Of a stretch of 64,000 nucleotides of DNA, positions 12,667-31,421 are shown piece by piece; within the stretch, counting starts at the first letter, position 1, and the number at the start of each line of letters is the position of its first letter. The DNA lies in the NCBI GenBank assembly GCA_001179505.1, contig CDMY01000688.1, forward strand, positions 118,002-182,001, in the 5' to 3' direction. The position numbers and the translations under genes are program-made. A model generated the notes under the pieces. That model was not told where the DNA came from, searched no databases, and saw nothing but the letters and a program-made list of their open reading frames with translations. The DNA comes from Vitrella brassicaformis (lineage: Eukaryota; Sar; Vitrellaceae).

Positions 12667-13338
12667 GCGTCGGCAGGTGAGTTTTTCCTCCGCCCACTCA
12701 CGGCCGTGTGAGAACGTGTTGCCAATGAAGTGAATTCTCGGTATGGATGCGTGGAGAGCAGGCACGCCTGTGACAGGATTGAGATCTCGTATAGGGTTTT
12801 TAGGGCTTAGGGTTCGCGCCGGACCAGGGTAGACAAGAACTCACCCATACCGCTGGTCAGCTATGTCACGCTATTACACAGACACACATGCACACACATA
12901 TGCAGACGTCCCTGTCTCCTTCTCTCTCCCTCTTTCTCTCAGCTACTAGGTAGACGAACAAGACGTCCATCCACACACATAGCGAAGAACACACACGCAC
13001 ACACGCACACACACACACCACACACACACCTGACTTCATTTCTCATTCAACCTCTTCGAACGAATCGACTTCTCAAAACAGCTGCACAGTGGGCACTGAG
13101 GTCAGAGAGAGAGACAGAGAGAGAGAGACACGTGCCCCTCCCTACATAGGTCTGCACATGCATGGGCGGCACCGGCCTCCTCTACACACACCGCACCACA
13201 CCCTGACTGACTGACACGCGGCCACCACTTGATAAAGACAGACAAAGCATCAAATAAACCACACACCAACATCGCAACACATCGCAACACACCCACACTT
13301 CCCCCATCCATCCATCCATTGATCCATCCATTTATCCA
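12667..13338. other. Intergenic spacer with CA repeats
   Basis: No coding sequence is recognised. It has an imperfect (CA)n tract at about 12989-13029, a GA-rich run at 13105-13128 and CATC repeats near 13305-13340. It lies 3' of the aspartyl protease gene and 5' of the decayed copy. Confidence 0.5.
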
Positions 13339-15714
13339 TCAGGGCAGGCCCCCGTGTGTGCGGCCGTTGGTCGCCGCCATGCCGTCATGGGCAGCCGAGG
13401 GCACCTCTCGCGACACATAGCTGACAATCGGCCGATAGGACATAGTGTGGTACACCTTCCTGCCGCTGCTGCCATTGATGGTGCGGTTGGCGGCGGGGAC
13501 GGTGGGAGATGGCCGCACACACAGACACACTGACACCCACAGAGAGAGAGAGAGAGAGTCTGTCTGCCTGCCTGCCTGTTTTGTTGTTTGTGTACCGATT
13601 ATGAGTGCAAAGACGCCGATGAGCAGAGCGATCCAGACGCCCTCTTGAGGCAGCACACCGACACGGCTGGGGGCAGTGGGCCGGTCCTGGTAGGACGGGC
13701 AGTGCGCCTCAACGAAGCCCACGAGCTGCCTCTGCTTGTCGACGATGACCTCGTGGCCGACCATGAAGGACATGCCTAAAACCGCCGACTGCCGGCGATT
13801 GTCGTCCACTGCCAGGCACCAGATGCTGCACACACACACAGTCAGACACAGAGAGAGAGAGTGAGATTGGGCGTGTGTCAGGTGTGTGTGTGTGTGCGTG
13901 CTGCTTGTGCTGCTTACTGGTCGCTGCCGCGTGCGTGAAGGTAGGAGGTCGGCCGCCATGGCACCTTGCCGCCCCTACAAGCAATCCCCACGCACATGAT
14001 CCATCCATCCATCCATTTGTGCGACTCCCCTCCCTCCCTGCCTCCCTCCCTCTGAGGCTCCCTCACTTGAACTGCAGATGGATGGTGGGGAAGAGCTCAG
14101 CCGTGCTCCTCCCGCCCTTGAGCGACCAACACATGTCCCCGCCACTTGGTCCTCCTGCTGTGTCCCCTCCAGTGTTGTCAGCGGCCACGCCCTCATTCAC
14201 CGAGGAGTGCAGCCGCCGACAGCCAGGGATGGGCCCAACCCCACTGTGGCTGCTGCTGGTGGTGGTGGCGGTGGTAGAGAGGGGCGGTGGCGAGATGAAG
14301 GTGCCGTCTTTGTCATTATCGGTGTGGTGTGTCTGCTGGTGCCTGATGGTGTCGGTGAGGGGGCTGCTGCCGCGGAGGTTGTTGCCGCCGCTGTCTGGCG
14401 GGCAGAGAGAGAGGAAAAGCGCACGGAATGACGGCCACACCGACTTGGGCAGATACGTGTAGGTGGTGCCTATACAGGGCATCCCACCCACCCACCCACA
14501 CAAACACAAACACAAACACATCCCCCACACACACACACAGAGTCAGTAACAGATAATGGATGTCATGTGCACTCTCTCTCTCTCTCTTTCTCTCTCTCCG
14601 ACCCACCCGAGTCGACGATGGCCTGCACCCATTCCTCAGTTCCCCATCCAAGCCGGACATCGCCCACCCAGCCCCCCTGGATCGTCACCGCATAGTACAC
14701 TGACGGCACCATACTCGTCCACACACCCTCACCACCACCAAACTCAGAGGAGGAATTGCCGCTCCACCCCCCCACCGTCAGCAAACCTCCCTCTTCAGCC
14801 AGACAGATGCTGAAGGCCCGACGCGGCACTGTCATGGTGTCGAAGATGGCGTCGAGGAAGGTGGGATGGTCGCTCTGGCGGCGTGATGCGATGCCCAGGA
14901 TGCCCGAGGCCTTCTGGGTGCGGAAGAGCTTGTTCTCCTCTGAGTGGCACCCGGCGAAGGCTTTGACGGGGGGGTTGTCCTGCTGGCGGTCGCCCAGCTG
15001 GATGAAGTCTGAGAACCAGTAGCCCACGATCTGGCTGCCCTCGGTGTAGCCCTGCCGGTAGCTGCAACGGCCGTGTCTGCAGGCGCTCGAAGGGCACCAC
15101 TCCAGCGGCTCTCCTCCCTCTCTCCAAACCGACAAAGACGGCTCCCCCTGTGTGCCACCATCCTGGTGGTGACAGCTCTCCCATTCGGCCGATTGTGAGA
15201 GGCGAAAGTCGAATGGCGAGTCGATGTGGCTGCCGCAGTGGAGGCAGTTCTTGCAGGGGAAGGCGAGTATGGTGCTGCCGGTGTCCAAGATGACCGACTG
15301 CCGCTGCGGCACGGGGCTGCCGATGAGCAGGTCGAGGTAGTAGTACCCCGTGCCGTAGATGCCGCCATACAGCTGCGCGTACTGAACCCTCCCAGCGCCG
15401 CCTACGGTGGCACTGGTGGCAGGTGGAGGAGAGGGGGATGATGATGACCACTCGGACTCATTAGTATCCCCCACCGATAGCCCCCGATAATGGGCACTGG
15501 CTATCCTTCCCTCCAGCCCCCGTGTGTCTGCAGAGCTGCTGTCCTCGGTGGCTCCCCTCGGGCATCCCACTCGCCAGATCACAAGAATGGCCGTGAGGGT
15601 AGCGACCGCACAGGCCGCCTCAAGCCGACAGACGCCGCGAGATGGCTTCTCATCGGGAGGAGCGCTCGGGATGGGCTGAGGGGGTGGGGAGGGGGGCGGG
15701 ATGCTGGGCATCAT
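13339..15714 (-). CDS. Membrane-anchored aspartyl protease, plasmepsin V/ASP5-like
   Basis: Five exons (14607-15714, 14067-14469, 13918-13974, 13596-13825, 13339-13529) join in phase to 662 residues. An N-terminal hydrophobic helix (about residues 33-48) is a signal anchor or signal peptide. The two catalytic aspartates lie in DTGST (144-148) and DSGTTYTYLP (368 on; the second motif is split by intron 1). The sequence after DTGST is Cys-rich (PCKNCLHCG, then further Cys up to CRHGRCSYRQGYTEGSQIVGY), as in the nepenthesin-type insertion of plasmepsin V. VLGMSFMVGHEVIVDKQRQLVGFVEAHC is the normal pepsin-fold C-terminus. After it comes a second membrane helix (WIALLIGVFALIIG) and a 64-residue tail. 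In Apicomplexa this subfamily processes exported or secreted proteins in the ER or Golgi; the substrate here is unknown. Confidence 0.82.
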
Positions 15715-16114
15715 CTGTCGGCCTGTCGCTCAGTAGCCCTCACTGGGAAGGAACACAACACACACGCATATGGAACAGACAGACAACCGAAAGACGACCG
15801 TGGCAGGTCCGTTGCTTTGCTCGATATTTCTCGCTGATCTGTGCTTACCTAGTTCATGGCGTTGATCTGCCCATCCTCCACTCCCTGCCACCGCCGGACG
15901 GCCTCTCGAAAGGCAGCTGACAGTCAAACTTAGCGGCGGGTGCGGGAAGGCCACCAAAACTTGCCGAGGATTCTCTTCATTGTCGCACAACACGTCCTCA
16001 CAGTGCCGTGAGGGACGGAGGAGAAAGTCACCTGGCGACGCAGGGTTTAGGATTCAACCCTAAAACCGAAATGTAACGCAGGCCCGACGAGTTTCCTCGC
16101 ATAAACCGCACGGC
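15715..16114. other. Divergent promoter region between protease and 16.1 kb gene
   Basis: Non-coding. It lies between the start of the protease gene (minus, 15714) and the leader ATG at 16115 (plus). It contains the telomere-like element listed at 16043-16067. I see no TATA box. Confidence 0.4.
16043..16067. promoter_or_regulatory. GGGTTTAG...CAACCCTAAAACC telo-box-like element
   Basis: An imperfect inverted arrangement of GGGTTT and AACCCTAAA about 50 bp before the ATG at 16115. It belongs to the same family as the elements at 11427, 12636, 52354 and 57954. Confidence 0.4.
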
Positions 16115-16713
16115 ATGATGGCATTCCTCCCCCTGTCGGCGATGGTCATGAGCCTGACTCTCAGTGTCGTCGGCAAGCCGACTCAGCCAAGACAGGACGC
16201 GTTTGTGTGCCTATCGTGAGTGGTTTGCCTGTTGCTGTGTGTGTGCCGTCAGGTGCCATCTGCCGCCTTCGTCCACCTCACTCGAACCATGCCAACCACT
16301 GCCAGACGTCATCTGCTGAGGCTGCAGACGACATCGAACCAGCCCTCTCTTCAGGCTGACGAGCACGGTGCGGCGGCCGATGACGCCAAAAAGGTCAGGG
16401 TGGTCATCGGGATCGAAATCAACGGGGAGAAGAAAGACAAGATCTTCCTCTACGAGCCGAGCGACGACGATCAGCTCCTCGACCTCATTGAACCGACCCG
16501 GAAGTACTTCGAAGTCGATCCGTCAGTGGCAGCCGACAATGATTATAAACTCACCAAGTGTGACGGGACGGCGGTGGACCTGGACGCCACTGTGAAGGAC
16601 ACGCTGGCAGATCGCGTCGGCACCCTTGCCGCCCCCATCATCTTCAAAGTCACCAAACCACCTCCAACACCAGCACCAACACCACCTCCAGCACCAGCAC
16701 CAAGTGAGCCAGG

Positions 16714-16749
<36 letters not shown>

Positions 16750-16912
16750 CCTCAGGGAGTGAGTACGTCCACATGGATGGATGGAATCGCATCTTATGTA
16801 TTTCCCTGTGTGTGTGCGTACGTACGAAGCTCGGCGTGATCTTAGCGAGGAGAAGGAGCTAACACTGCGGATGATGAGGCTCATGCCCGGCCCCTGGGCG
16901 TTTTTCTTCTGA
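16115..16912 (+). CDS. Unrecognised small protein with possible signal-plus-transit leader
   Basis: Proposed exons are 16115-16204, 16253-16703 and 16830-16912, which join in phase. The leader MMAFLPLSAMVMSLTLSVVG is a plausible signal peptide. It is followed by DAFVPSAAFVHL, a Phe-containing site like the FVAP-type motif at the start of transit peptides for red-algal-derived plastids. The mature part has VRVVIGIEINGEKKDKIFLY, then an acidic helical stretch, a Pro-rich linker (PPPTPAP) and a conserved tail MRLMPGPWAFFF. The first donor is uncertain: GTGTGC (used) keeps the frame, whereas the stronger nearby GTGAGT at 16216 does not. If the first exon is wrong, the start is the ATG at about 16290. 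No family recognised. Confidence 0.5.
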
Positions 16913-16922
16913 TGCCCCCCTG

Positions 16923-17252
16923 ATGACTCTCTCGTGTGAATGGCCGGCCCGGAGGCTATGCGTCGCCAGAACCAGTTCCACGCCAGCCGCTATCATCTTC
17001 CAGCTCACGCTTGGCGTCTTTGTGATCAAGATACCAATGGTCTGGTTCATCGACAAGCAGACGGACTTCATTATCCCTTTCTCACATCAGCCCGGGCGGC
17101 CTTGTTGGGATGGAGGCCATATCGGCTTTATGTGGTTCCTGCTGAATGTGATCTGGTCTGCCTGGGTGATGTGGGAGGACAGGCCGAAGAAAAAGGATCA
17201 CACCAAAGCGAAGAACACTCAGTCTGCTGAGACGAGTGAGGATGTGAAATAG
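16923..17252 (+). CDS. Small two-helix membrane protein, unrecognised
   Basis: A single open frame of 109 residues starting only 10 bp after the preceding stop. It has two hydrophobic segments (AAIIFQLTLGVFVIKIPMVW and FMWFLLNVIWSAWVMW) and a Lys-rich tail (EDRPKKKDHTKAK). The layout is loosely like small PMP3/UPF0057 stress proteins, but the match is too weak to name. The very short gap to the upstream frame suggests either a shared transcript or an undetected splice joining the two. The related inverted copy at 11.66-11.97 kb has lost this frame, which argues that the frame here is kept by selection. Confidence 0.5.
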   Translation: MTLSCEWPARRLCVARTSSTPAAIIFQLTLGVFVIKIPMVWFIDKQTDFIIPFSHQPGRPCWDGGHIGFMWFLLNVIWSAWVMWEDRPKKKDHTKAKNTQSAETSEDVK

Positions 17253-17671
17253 CTGAGCGACAGAGAGAGGGAGAGAGGGAGGGAGGGAGGGAGGGGCGTG
17301 TGTCTACTGTTTGTCTGTCATGTATGTGTGTATTGTAGCTTAGTTGACAAGACATTTGTGTACAGCTGTCAGTGGCATGCCGCGTGTCACCTTATGATTC
17401 TGATGATTGAATCAATCATCATGACGGACAAGAGTGCGTTGCCATGGTTGATACGATCCTCCACCCAACACGTAAGCCCCATTGGTCAGCATCAATGGGG
17501 ACTTGCACATGGACACACACATTCCCAAACACACACGTCGTTGCCCCTCCCCAGCCCAGCTGACCTCGCCCTCACAAGCAGCAGCGGCAGAAAAAAGGAA
17601 AGGCCCATCTATCCATCCATCCAACCACACTCACACACCAACACCACCCCACGCACTCACCCATTGGCTCG
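17253..17671. other. Convergent 3' spacer
   Basis: Lies between the stops of the plus gene (17252) and the minus gene (17672). It holds a GGGA tract (17275-17294) and CA/CATC-rich stretches. No coding signal. Confidence 0.5.
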
Positions 17672-20600
17672 CTATGGTATGTTGAGGATCCTGCGGACCT
17701 CAGCTTTGAGTGCAAGATTGAGTCCGAGTGCGCTCCGCTCCTTGAGCGCCAGCACCCACCGCCTCTCCGCCGACCCCTCGGGCAAATCGGACTCGTTCAG
17801 AAAGCGACGCAGCACCGAACCCGAAATCTTCGCCTGCACACACAGAAACGTATACGCACAGACGACCGTCGCTGTGGGGGGGGGAACCTGTCTGATCTTC
17901 TCGGAGAGGGCGGCTGCTGCAGGTGAGCCCTGCTGCAGCCGGGCAGCCAGCTCGTCGACCGTCAGGCGGTCGGCGGCCTCGGTGGCCTCGGTGGCCAGCT
18001 GCTGATACACGCTATCATCAGCATCAGCAACAGAGACGCCCCCGTGTGTGTCTGCCTCGTCCGTGAGTTTCTTGATGAAGAGCTGCAGCCCGAGGAAGCA
18101 GCCGTCGGTGACTCTGAAGCTGCGCCTGAATTCGGTAGTAGTGCCAGTGCTCTGTGCGTCGGGCGGGTCTTTGGTGAGGTCGAGCAGCTCGCCGAGGCTC
18201 TTGAAGTCCTCCAAGCAAATCTGCCACACACAGAGACACACACAGTGGACGGATGGGCGTGTATGTGTATGTGTATGTAGCTTACCAATTCGAGTTTGGC
18301 GGCGAGTTGCTGCAGCTCCGACTGCGGTGCCCTCTGCTTCGACAGTGCTACAAACTGAGCCCTCGTGACGTCAGCTACTGCTACGCGGCCAGCCATACCC
18401 ATACCCACACCCTGCCCTCCCCCCTCCCCCTCCCCATCGCCAGCCGCCTTGCCGCCCGCATTGCCATCGCCGCCACTGGGGTGCTGGTGGGCATGGAGGT
18501 GGACGCCTTGAGCGGATGGGAGATCGTCGTGTTTGTTGCCTCGGCTGCTGGGCGGCTGCTCGACGGCCATCTCGACCATCGGTGGCGCGGCGGCTGCCGC
18601 TGCCGCTGGGGCATCCTCTATCTGCTGGTCGTCACCCCTCCCCTCCCCCTGGAGCTGATGTGGCTGGTGGCGCTGTGGCTGGTCCTCGTCGACCACGAGT
18701 GGCTCTGAGTCTGCGGGCACCAGCCCCATCGTGGGCATGAGCACGCCATCGCACTGACCGCCACCATCATCACCACTACCAGCAGCAGCAGCATCGTCCA
18801 TGTGTTGGTCGTCATCTGCCCTGCCACTGCCCCCCTGCGGCCCCCGTGCTGGCGATGGTGGCTCTTGCTTGACAACCCTCTCCTCCTTGACAGCACACTC
18901 CTGCTTGACGCCACCCACGCCTCCCTGCCGCCCGTCGCCGCTTTTGCTGCCGTCGTCTGTGCCCTTCGACTCGCCATCCTCCTCGTCGATCTTGCCCGTC
19001 GCTGCCACAAAAGCCGCAGTGATATCGAGTACGTCTCGCTCTTGGTCTCCCTCAGGTGCGTCGGCTGCGGGCAGCGGTGGGGGCGGGTGCAGGGGGGCCG
19101 GTGCTGGGTGCATTGGCTGGCCCATCAGGGCATCTGATGGCTGAGGTTGGGTGGCGCCCTGTGCAGCTGACGCCGCCTGCGCCGTCAGGTCGTCCCTGTA
19201 TCTGGCGGCGTCCATGACGGCCTGCAGCACGTGGGCATATGTGCTGCCCCTGACCTCGAATGGCCGGTCCCCGTACGCCCCCACTCCCTTGACGATGATG
19301 GCCACCGTGCCGGATGCCGACTTCTTCTGAAGCTTGACGCCCTCTAGGTCGTGCTTGAGCATGTCCGTGGCGACGCTGCGCGTGCAGCTCAGCAGCTGGT
19401 CATAGTCGAGGGGCTGGTGGGGGGTCAGCTGCCACTTGGGTGAGTCTGTGGGTGCTGGTACTGGGTGCACTGGCTGGTCGATCACGGCACCGGCTGATGG
19501 CTCGGGGGGCCGAGGGTGGCTGGAGTGGATTGGTTGCATGGGGCAAAGGCGGGGGCGACGGAGAAAAGAACGGTTGGCGATCGGCAGCAGCTGGCGTCGC
19601 AATGCGCCTGACCTCCGTGATGGCCTGCTGGACGTGGCTGTATGTGTCGCCCATGACCTCGACCACAGTCAGACTCGGTCGGCCTGGCAGTGCCTTGATG
19701 GCGATGGACGGCCTGCCGGAGACGGCATGCTTGCACACTTTCATGCCGAAGATGCCGAACTTGAGCGCGCCCTCGACACACTGATTCAGATAGCTCAGTA
19801 GTTGCTCGTGGCCGAGGCGCTTGTCAGGCTCCAGGTGCCACTGCGGCGGGCCCGGTGCTGGTGGTGGGGGTGGTGCTGGCTGCATTGGCTGGTCCACTGG
19901 GGGTGAATTGGCGCCGTTGGGCAGACGGGGCGGCAACAGAGGGACGAGCGGATGCGCAACGGGCAGAAGGGGGGGCTGCCTCTGTGGCGAGTGCAGCCTG
20001 TCGGGGGGCCTGTTGCCCTTGCCGCCCTCGCCATCTGCCCCCTTGCCTCCCTGACCCCCCCGACTACCTCGCCGCCTTGTGTCAGAGAGTATGCGCCTGC
20101 CCTTGTTATCTTCGACTGTCGTCCTGTGGGTGCTCTGCTGGTACAGCCCCACTGGTCCCCCGCAGTCCACCAGCTTCTTCACCTTCTTGGTCACACCCCC
20201 AAAGTGCCATGAGGGGTCCCTGGGGCCGCGCGATGCCTCTGCGGAGAGGTAGTACCCGCCACCGTGACCGTCGGGGTAGGGCCCCATGGTGAGTGTGACG
20301 CACTCGGGAGTGCTGATCTCGAATGACGTCTTGTCAGCCAGGCCTTGGAATATGCCGCCAAGGCAGTCGCCGCGCTTCTCGCAGTAGGTGCGAAACTTCT
20401 CCTCACAGTCAGCCACAATCTCTACACACACACACAGACAAACAGATTGACCGTAGGGATTGAACCACACCCCCTCCTGCTTACCACTATCCGGTCGCTT
20501 GGCCCATGGACGGGCAGCAGTAGCAGAAGCAGACGCAGCAGACGCAGCGGCTGGCGATGCCTCCATCGAGCTGGCCAAGTCGTTCTCTAAGTCGACGACC

Positions 20601-21906
20601 ATGCGTATCTTGTCACACGTGTCATGCGCTGTCTGGCGGGGCGCATTGCGGCGACCGAACGACGGAGGGCTGCCAGACAGACGCCGCTTGGACCGACGAA
20701 GACCACCATTCCCCTCCTGCTGCTGCTGCTGCTGCTGGTGCTGCTGGTGGGCTGGTGTGTCCTCGACGTCGATCTGCTCCTCGGGCGGCCAGTCGTATTC
20801 CTCTACGACATCGAGCAGCCCTTCACACGGCTGTAGCCCGCCGACCAGACACGACTCGTCCTTCAACCCCTTCAGCCTGGATGGAGCGACACACATCACA
20901 TCACATCACATCACTCACAACTCATCCAGCCATCCATCCATCCATCCATAACCCATGCCTCTCTCTGTTTCTTGCCGTGTTCGTTCACCTACCGAGCATT
21001 TCTATAGTGGATGGCTTCCACCAGCGCCTCCCGCACCCCGTGGCTCTGCGCACAGCTGAAGTCCTCCACCTCCACGCGGCACCCATCTGACACTGCTTGC
21101 ATGGCAGCAAACGCATTCATGTGAATGCCTGAATGGCTTCTCTTCTTTCTGGGCAGCGCGACACGCCAGGCCACCAAGCGGTCCCCATGGTAACACGGCT
21201 CGATGCACAGCGGACCGCTGACCCTCTCACGCAGCAGGCTCACGATCGGGTGGATGGGCGGCTGGGCGGCTGGGGCGAGGGGGAGGGGGAGGGCTGGTTG
21301 TGGCCATGGTGGGTGTGGTTGCCAGCGGTGGTGCCCTTCTGGTCTGGTGGGTTGCTCGGACTCCCAGACACCTAGAGGCAACGGCACATAGGTGTCCGGC
21401 ACGAGTCCATTCTCCGTGTCAGTCATGTGTTCCTTGACGCACCTGAGAGTCCCTTGTGCCGCTGTTGGCCGCCGGCTGTCTGCTAGCTGCTACTCCGACC
21501 GACATGTGGGCCATCTGCTGCTGCTGCTGCTGCTGCTGGTGCTGCAGCCGGGCTGTGCGAGCAGTGAGTGCATTGTCGAGGGCCTTCTGGATGGCTGCAA
21601 GCGTCCTGCCGTCAACTGGGTAATTCTCTGGCAACCCCTGCAGGCAACACATACACACACACACACACACACAGGTGTGAGTCAGGCCATCCATCCATCC
21701 ATCCATCCATGCCATTCATTCCCACTTACCTGACAGGCGAAGGCTATCTGTCCCTCTCTCCCCTTCTGCCGCACCTCTACGGGCCATTGCTGCCACGAGC
21801 TTCTCGCCGAGAGCCTCTCAGCCTGACGCAGCAAGTTCTGGGCTGCGATGAGGAGGTCGCTTCGTGAGAGCTCCTCGTGATCTGGCTGGCCGCCGATGGC
21901 CGCCAT
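17672..21906 (-). CDS. Large unrecognised protein with a duplicated ~80-residue module
   Basis: A minus-strand exon chain starting MAAIGGQPDHEELSRSDLL (ATG 21906, just after CTGTCAG, so probably with a 5' UTR intron) and ending RRILNIP at 17672. It contains a Gln tract (HQQQQQQQQMAHM) and a basic segment, WRVALPRKKRSHSG, followed by a helical stretch. A module starting WHLEPDKRLGHEQLLSYL is repeated about 170 residues on as WQLTPHQPLDYDQLLSC; each copy runs to a TYSHVQQAI / TYAHVLQAV motif. A long disordered Ala/Gly/Asp/Pro-rich region follows. The joint between the modules (about 19500-19600) changes reading frame in low-complexity sequence, so a short intron or an error lies there. The basic segment is faintly like an AP2 DNA-binding domain, but I would not assign it. 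Confidence 0.55.
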
Positions 21907-22096
21907 GCTTTGGGGATCTGACAGAGGGGAGAGCACAGAGGCCATTCACAGCGCCATGATGCGGTGTGAACGAGTCACGCAGGAGTGGATGGATTACCTT
22001 CAAATGGGCAGAATGCACTCACGGCTGGCGATGTTGTTGAGCTTGCCCGCACCACAGGCATGCATTAACCATCAATGTTCGCTGCCGCGATCCTGC

Positions 22097-23287
22097 ATGC
22101 GGAGGACCCCCCAGGGCCCCCAGTCTTTTCGGAAAATGGCAGCGGCGAGTCCAGAACTGCCCGTGGCGCACTCCACGGCCAATGGAGAGATCACCGATAA
22201 GCGCGGTTTGCCTCCCAGTGCGGGTTCGGTGGCGTTGGACAAGCCAGCGATGTTCAGCTCTGCACTGGAGCAGATGGCGGGTGATGGCGTGTGCCTCAAG
22301 GCCGTCAAGGCCATCACTGAGAGCGAAGATGAAGGCCGCAGGCTCGTCATGCAGATTTGGAAGGCTGTCGCCCAGAGGATACGCTTCGAGCTGGACGGAG
22401 GTAACCACATGACATATGTGTGGAGAGAGGCGGTGCGTTGAGTGCCCAGTGCAGTGCCGGTGGTGTTGGTCTTCCTATCTCCCTTAATTTTCCTATCAGG
22501 CAAGGCGGTAGCGCTGCAGCCATTGGGTGTCTTCCACATCGCCCCTCCTGCCACTCTGGACGGCAGCGGCAAGACAACCACAGCCGTCGGTTCATTTGCT
22601 CGTCTAGCGCCGTGTCTGTCTTTCTCGGAGGGTTTTCTCACCCAGTACGGCCTGCAGATATCGGCAACCATGCTGGCCACTCAGCCGCAGGCTCAGGCCA
22701 GACAGCCCAGCGGGCCGCCCCTCAAGCTCAACGGATCAGCGGTCGGCAAGACGCTCGACGTCGACAAGCAGGTCGTCATGACGGTCGTCAACGCACTCAT
22801 CACACGAATGGGTGACGCCATGAGCCGCAACGCATATGTGGAGATCCCCTTTTGGCCACTGGGCACAATGGTCTCCGACGCGAGAGAGATTTCCTTCCAG
22901 CCGGCGACCCCTCAGGGGCCTTCCAGCCTTGCTGGCACCTTTCTCGCTGGCGCGACCAAGGCGCCACTCTCCCCGATGATCGGTGCGGCGGCGCGGCCCA
23001 CAGCCCTTGTGCCCCGCCAGACGGTGGGGAGTGTGCTGGCGTCTCGCGAACAGATCAGAAGAAGACAGGCCGCCGCCACACGGACACAAGCTGCAGAGAG
23101 AGTTGCCGAGAGTGCCGAGCCAAGGCCGAGAGTACCATTCGGCGAGCAGCCGGCTGAGGCGCCGACCCAGGCTACTGTTGAGGCACCTACTGCAGCGTCT
23201 GAGGAGATCGCTGACGGCACAGGGCCAGGAAGGCCACCATTGAAACGTACGAGAGAGAAAAAAGTGATGCCTGAGACTCTGCTTTAG
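22097..23287 (+). CDS. HU-domain protein, CCDC81-like
   Basis: Exons 22097-22400 and 22500-23287 join in phase to 363 residues. The segment VMQIWKAVAQRIRFELDGG, then KAVALQPLGVFHIAP across the intron, matches the pattern of the eukaryotic HU-CCDC81 domain (helical W-x-A-V...I, then K/GVxxxxLGxF). A second related unit follows at VVMTVVNALITRMGDAMSRN, then AYVEIPFWPLGTM, as expected since the family carries two in tandem. The C-terminal third is Ala/Glu-rich and probably disordered, ending in a basic KRTREKKVMPETLL. CCDC81 proteins are centrosome/cilium associated; that fits the dynein gene immediately downstream, but the link is inferred. Confidence 0.6.
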
Positions 23288-23342
23288 TGATGTGATGTGC
23301 GGGTGTTGTCTTTCTTTTCCGTGGTCTGTCTACTCTACTCAG

Positions 23343-31421
<8,079 letters not shown>

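Noticed and set aside
12636-12815. True interstitial telomere or chromosome-end fusion
   Set aside because: Only a few degenerate TTTAGGG units in inverted order. Similar motifs recur singly near other gene starts, so a promoter element is more likely.
14145-15440. Alternative plus-strand genes over the aspartyl protease
   Set aside because: No family features; the minus strand gives a complete catalytic protein with phased introns.
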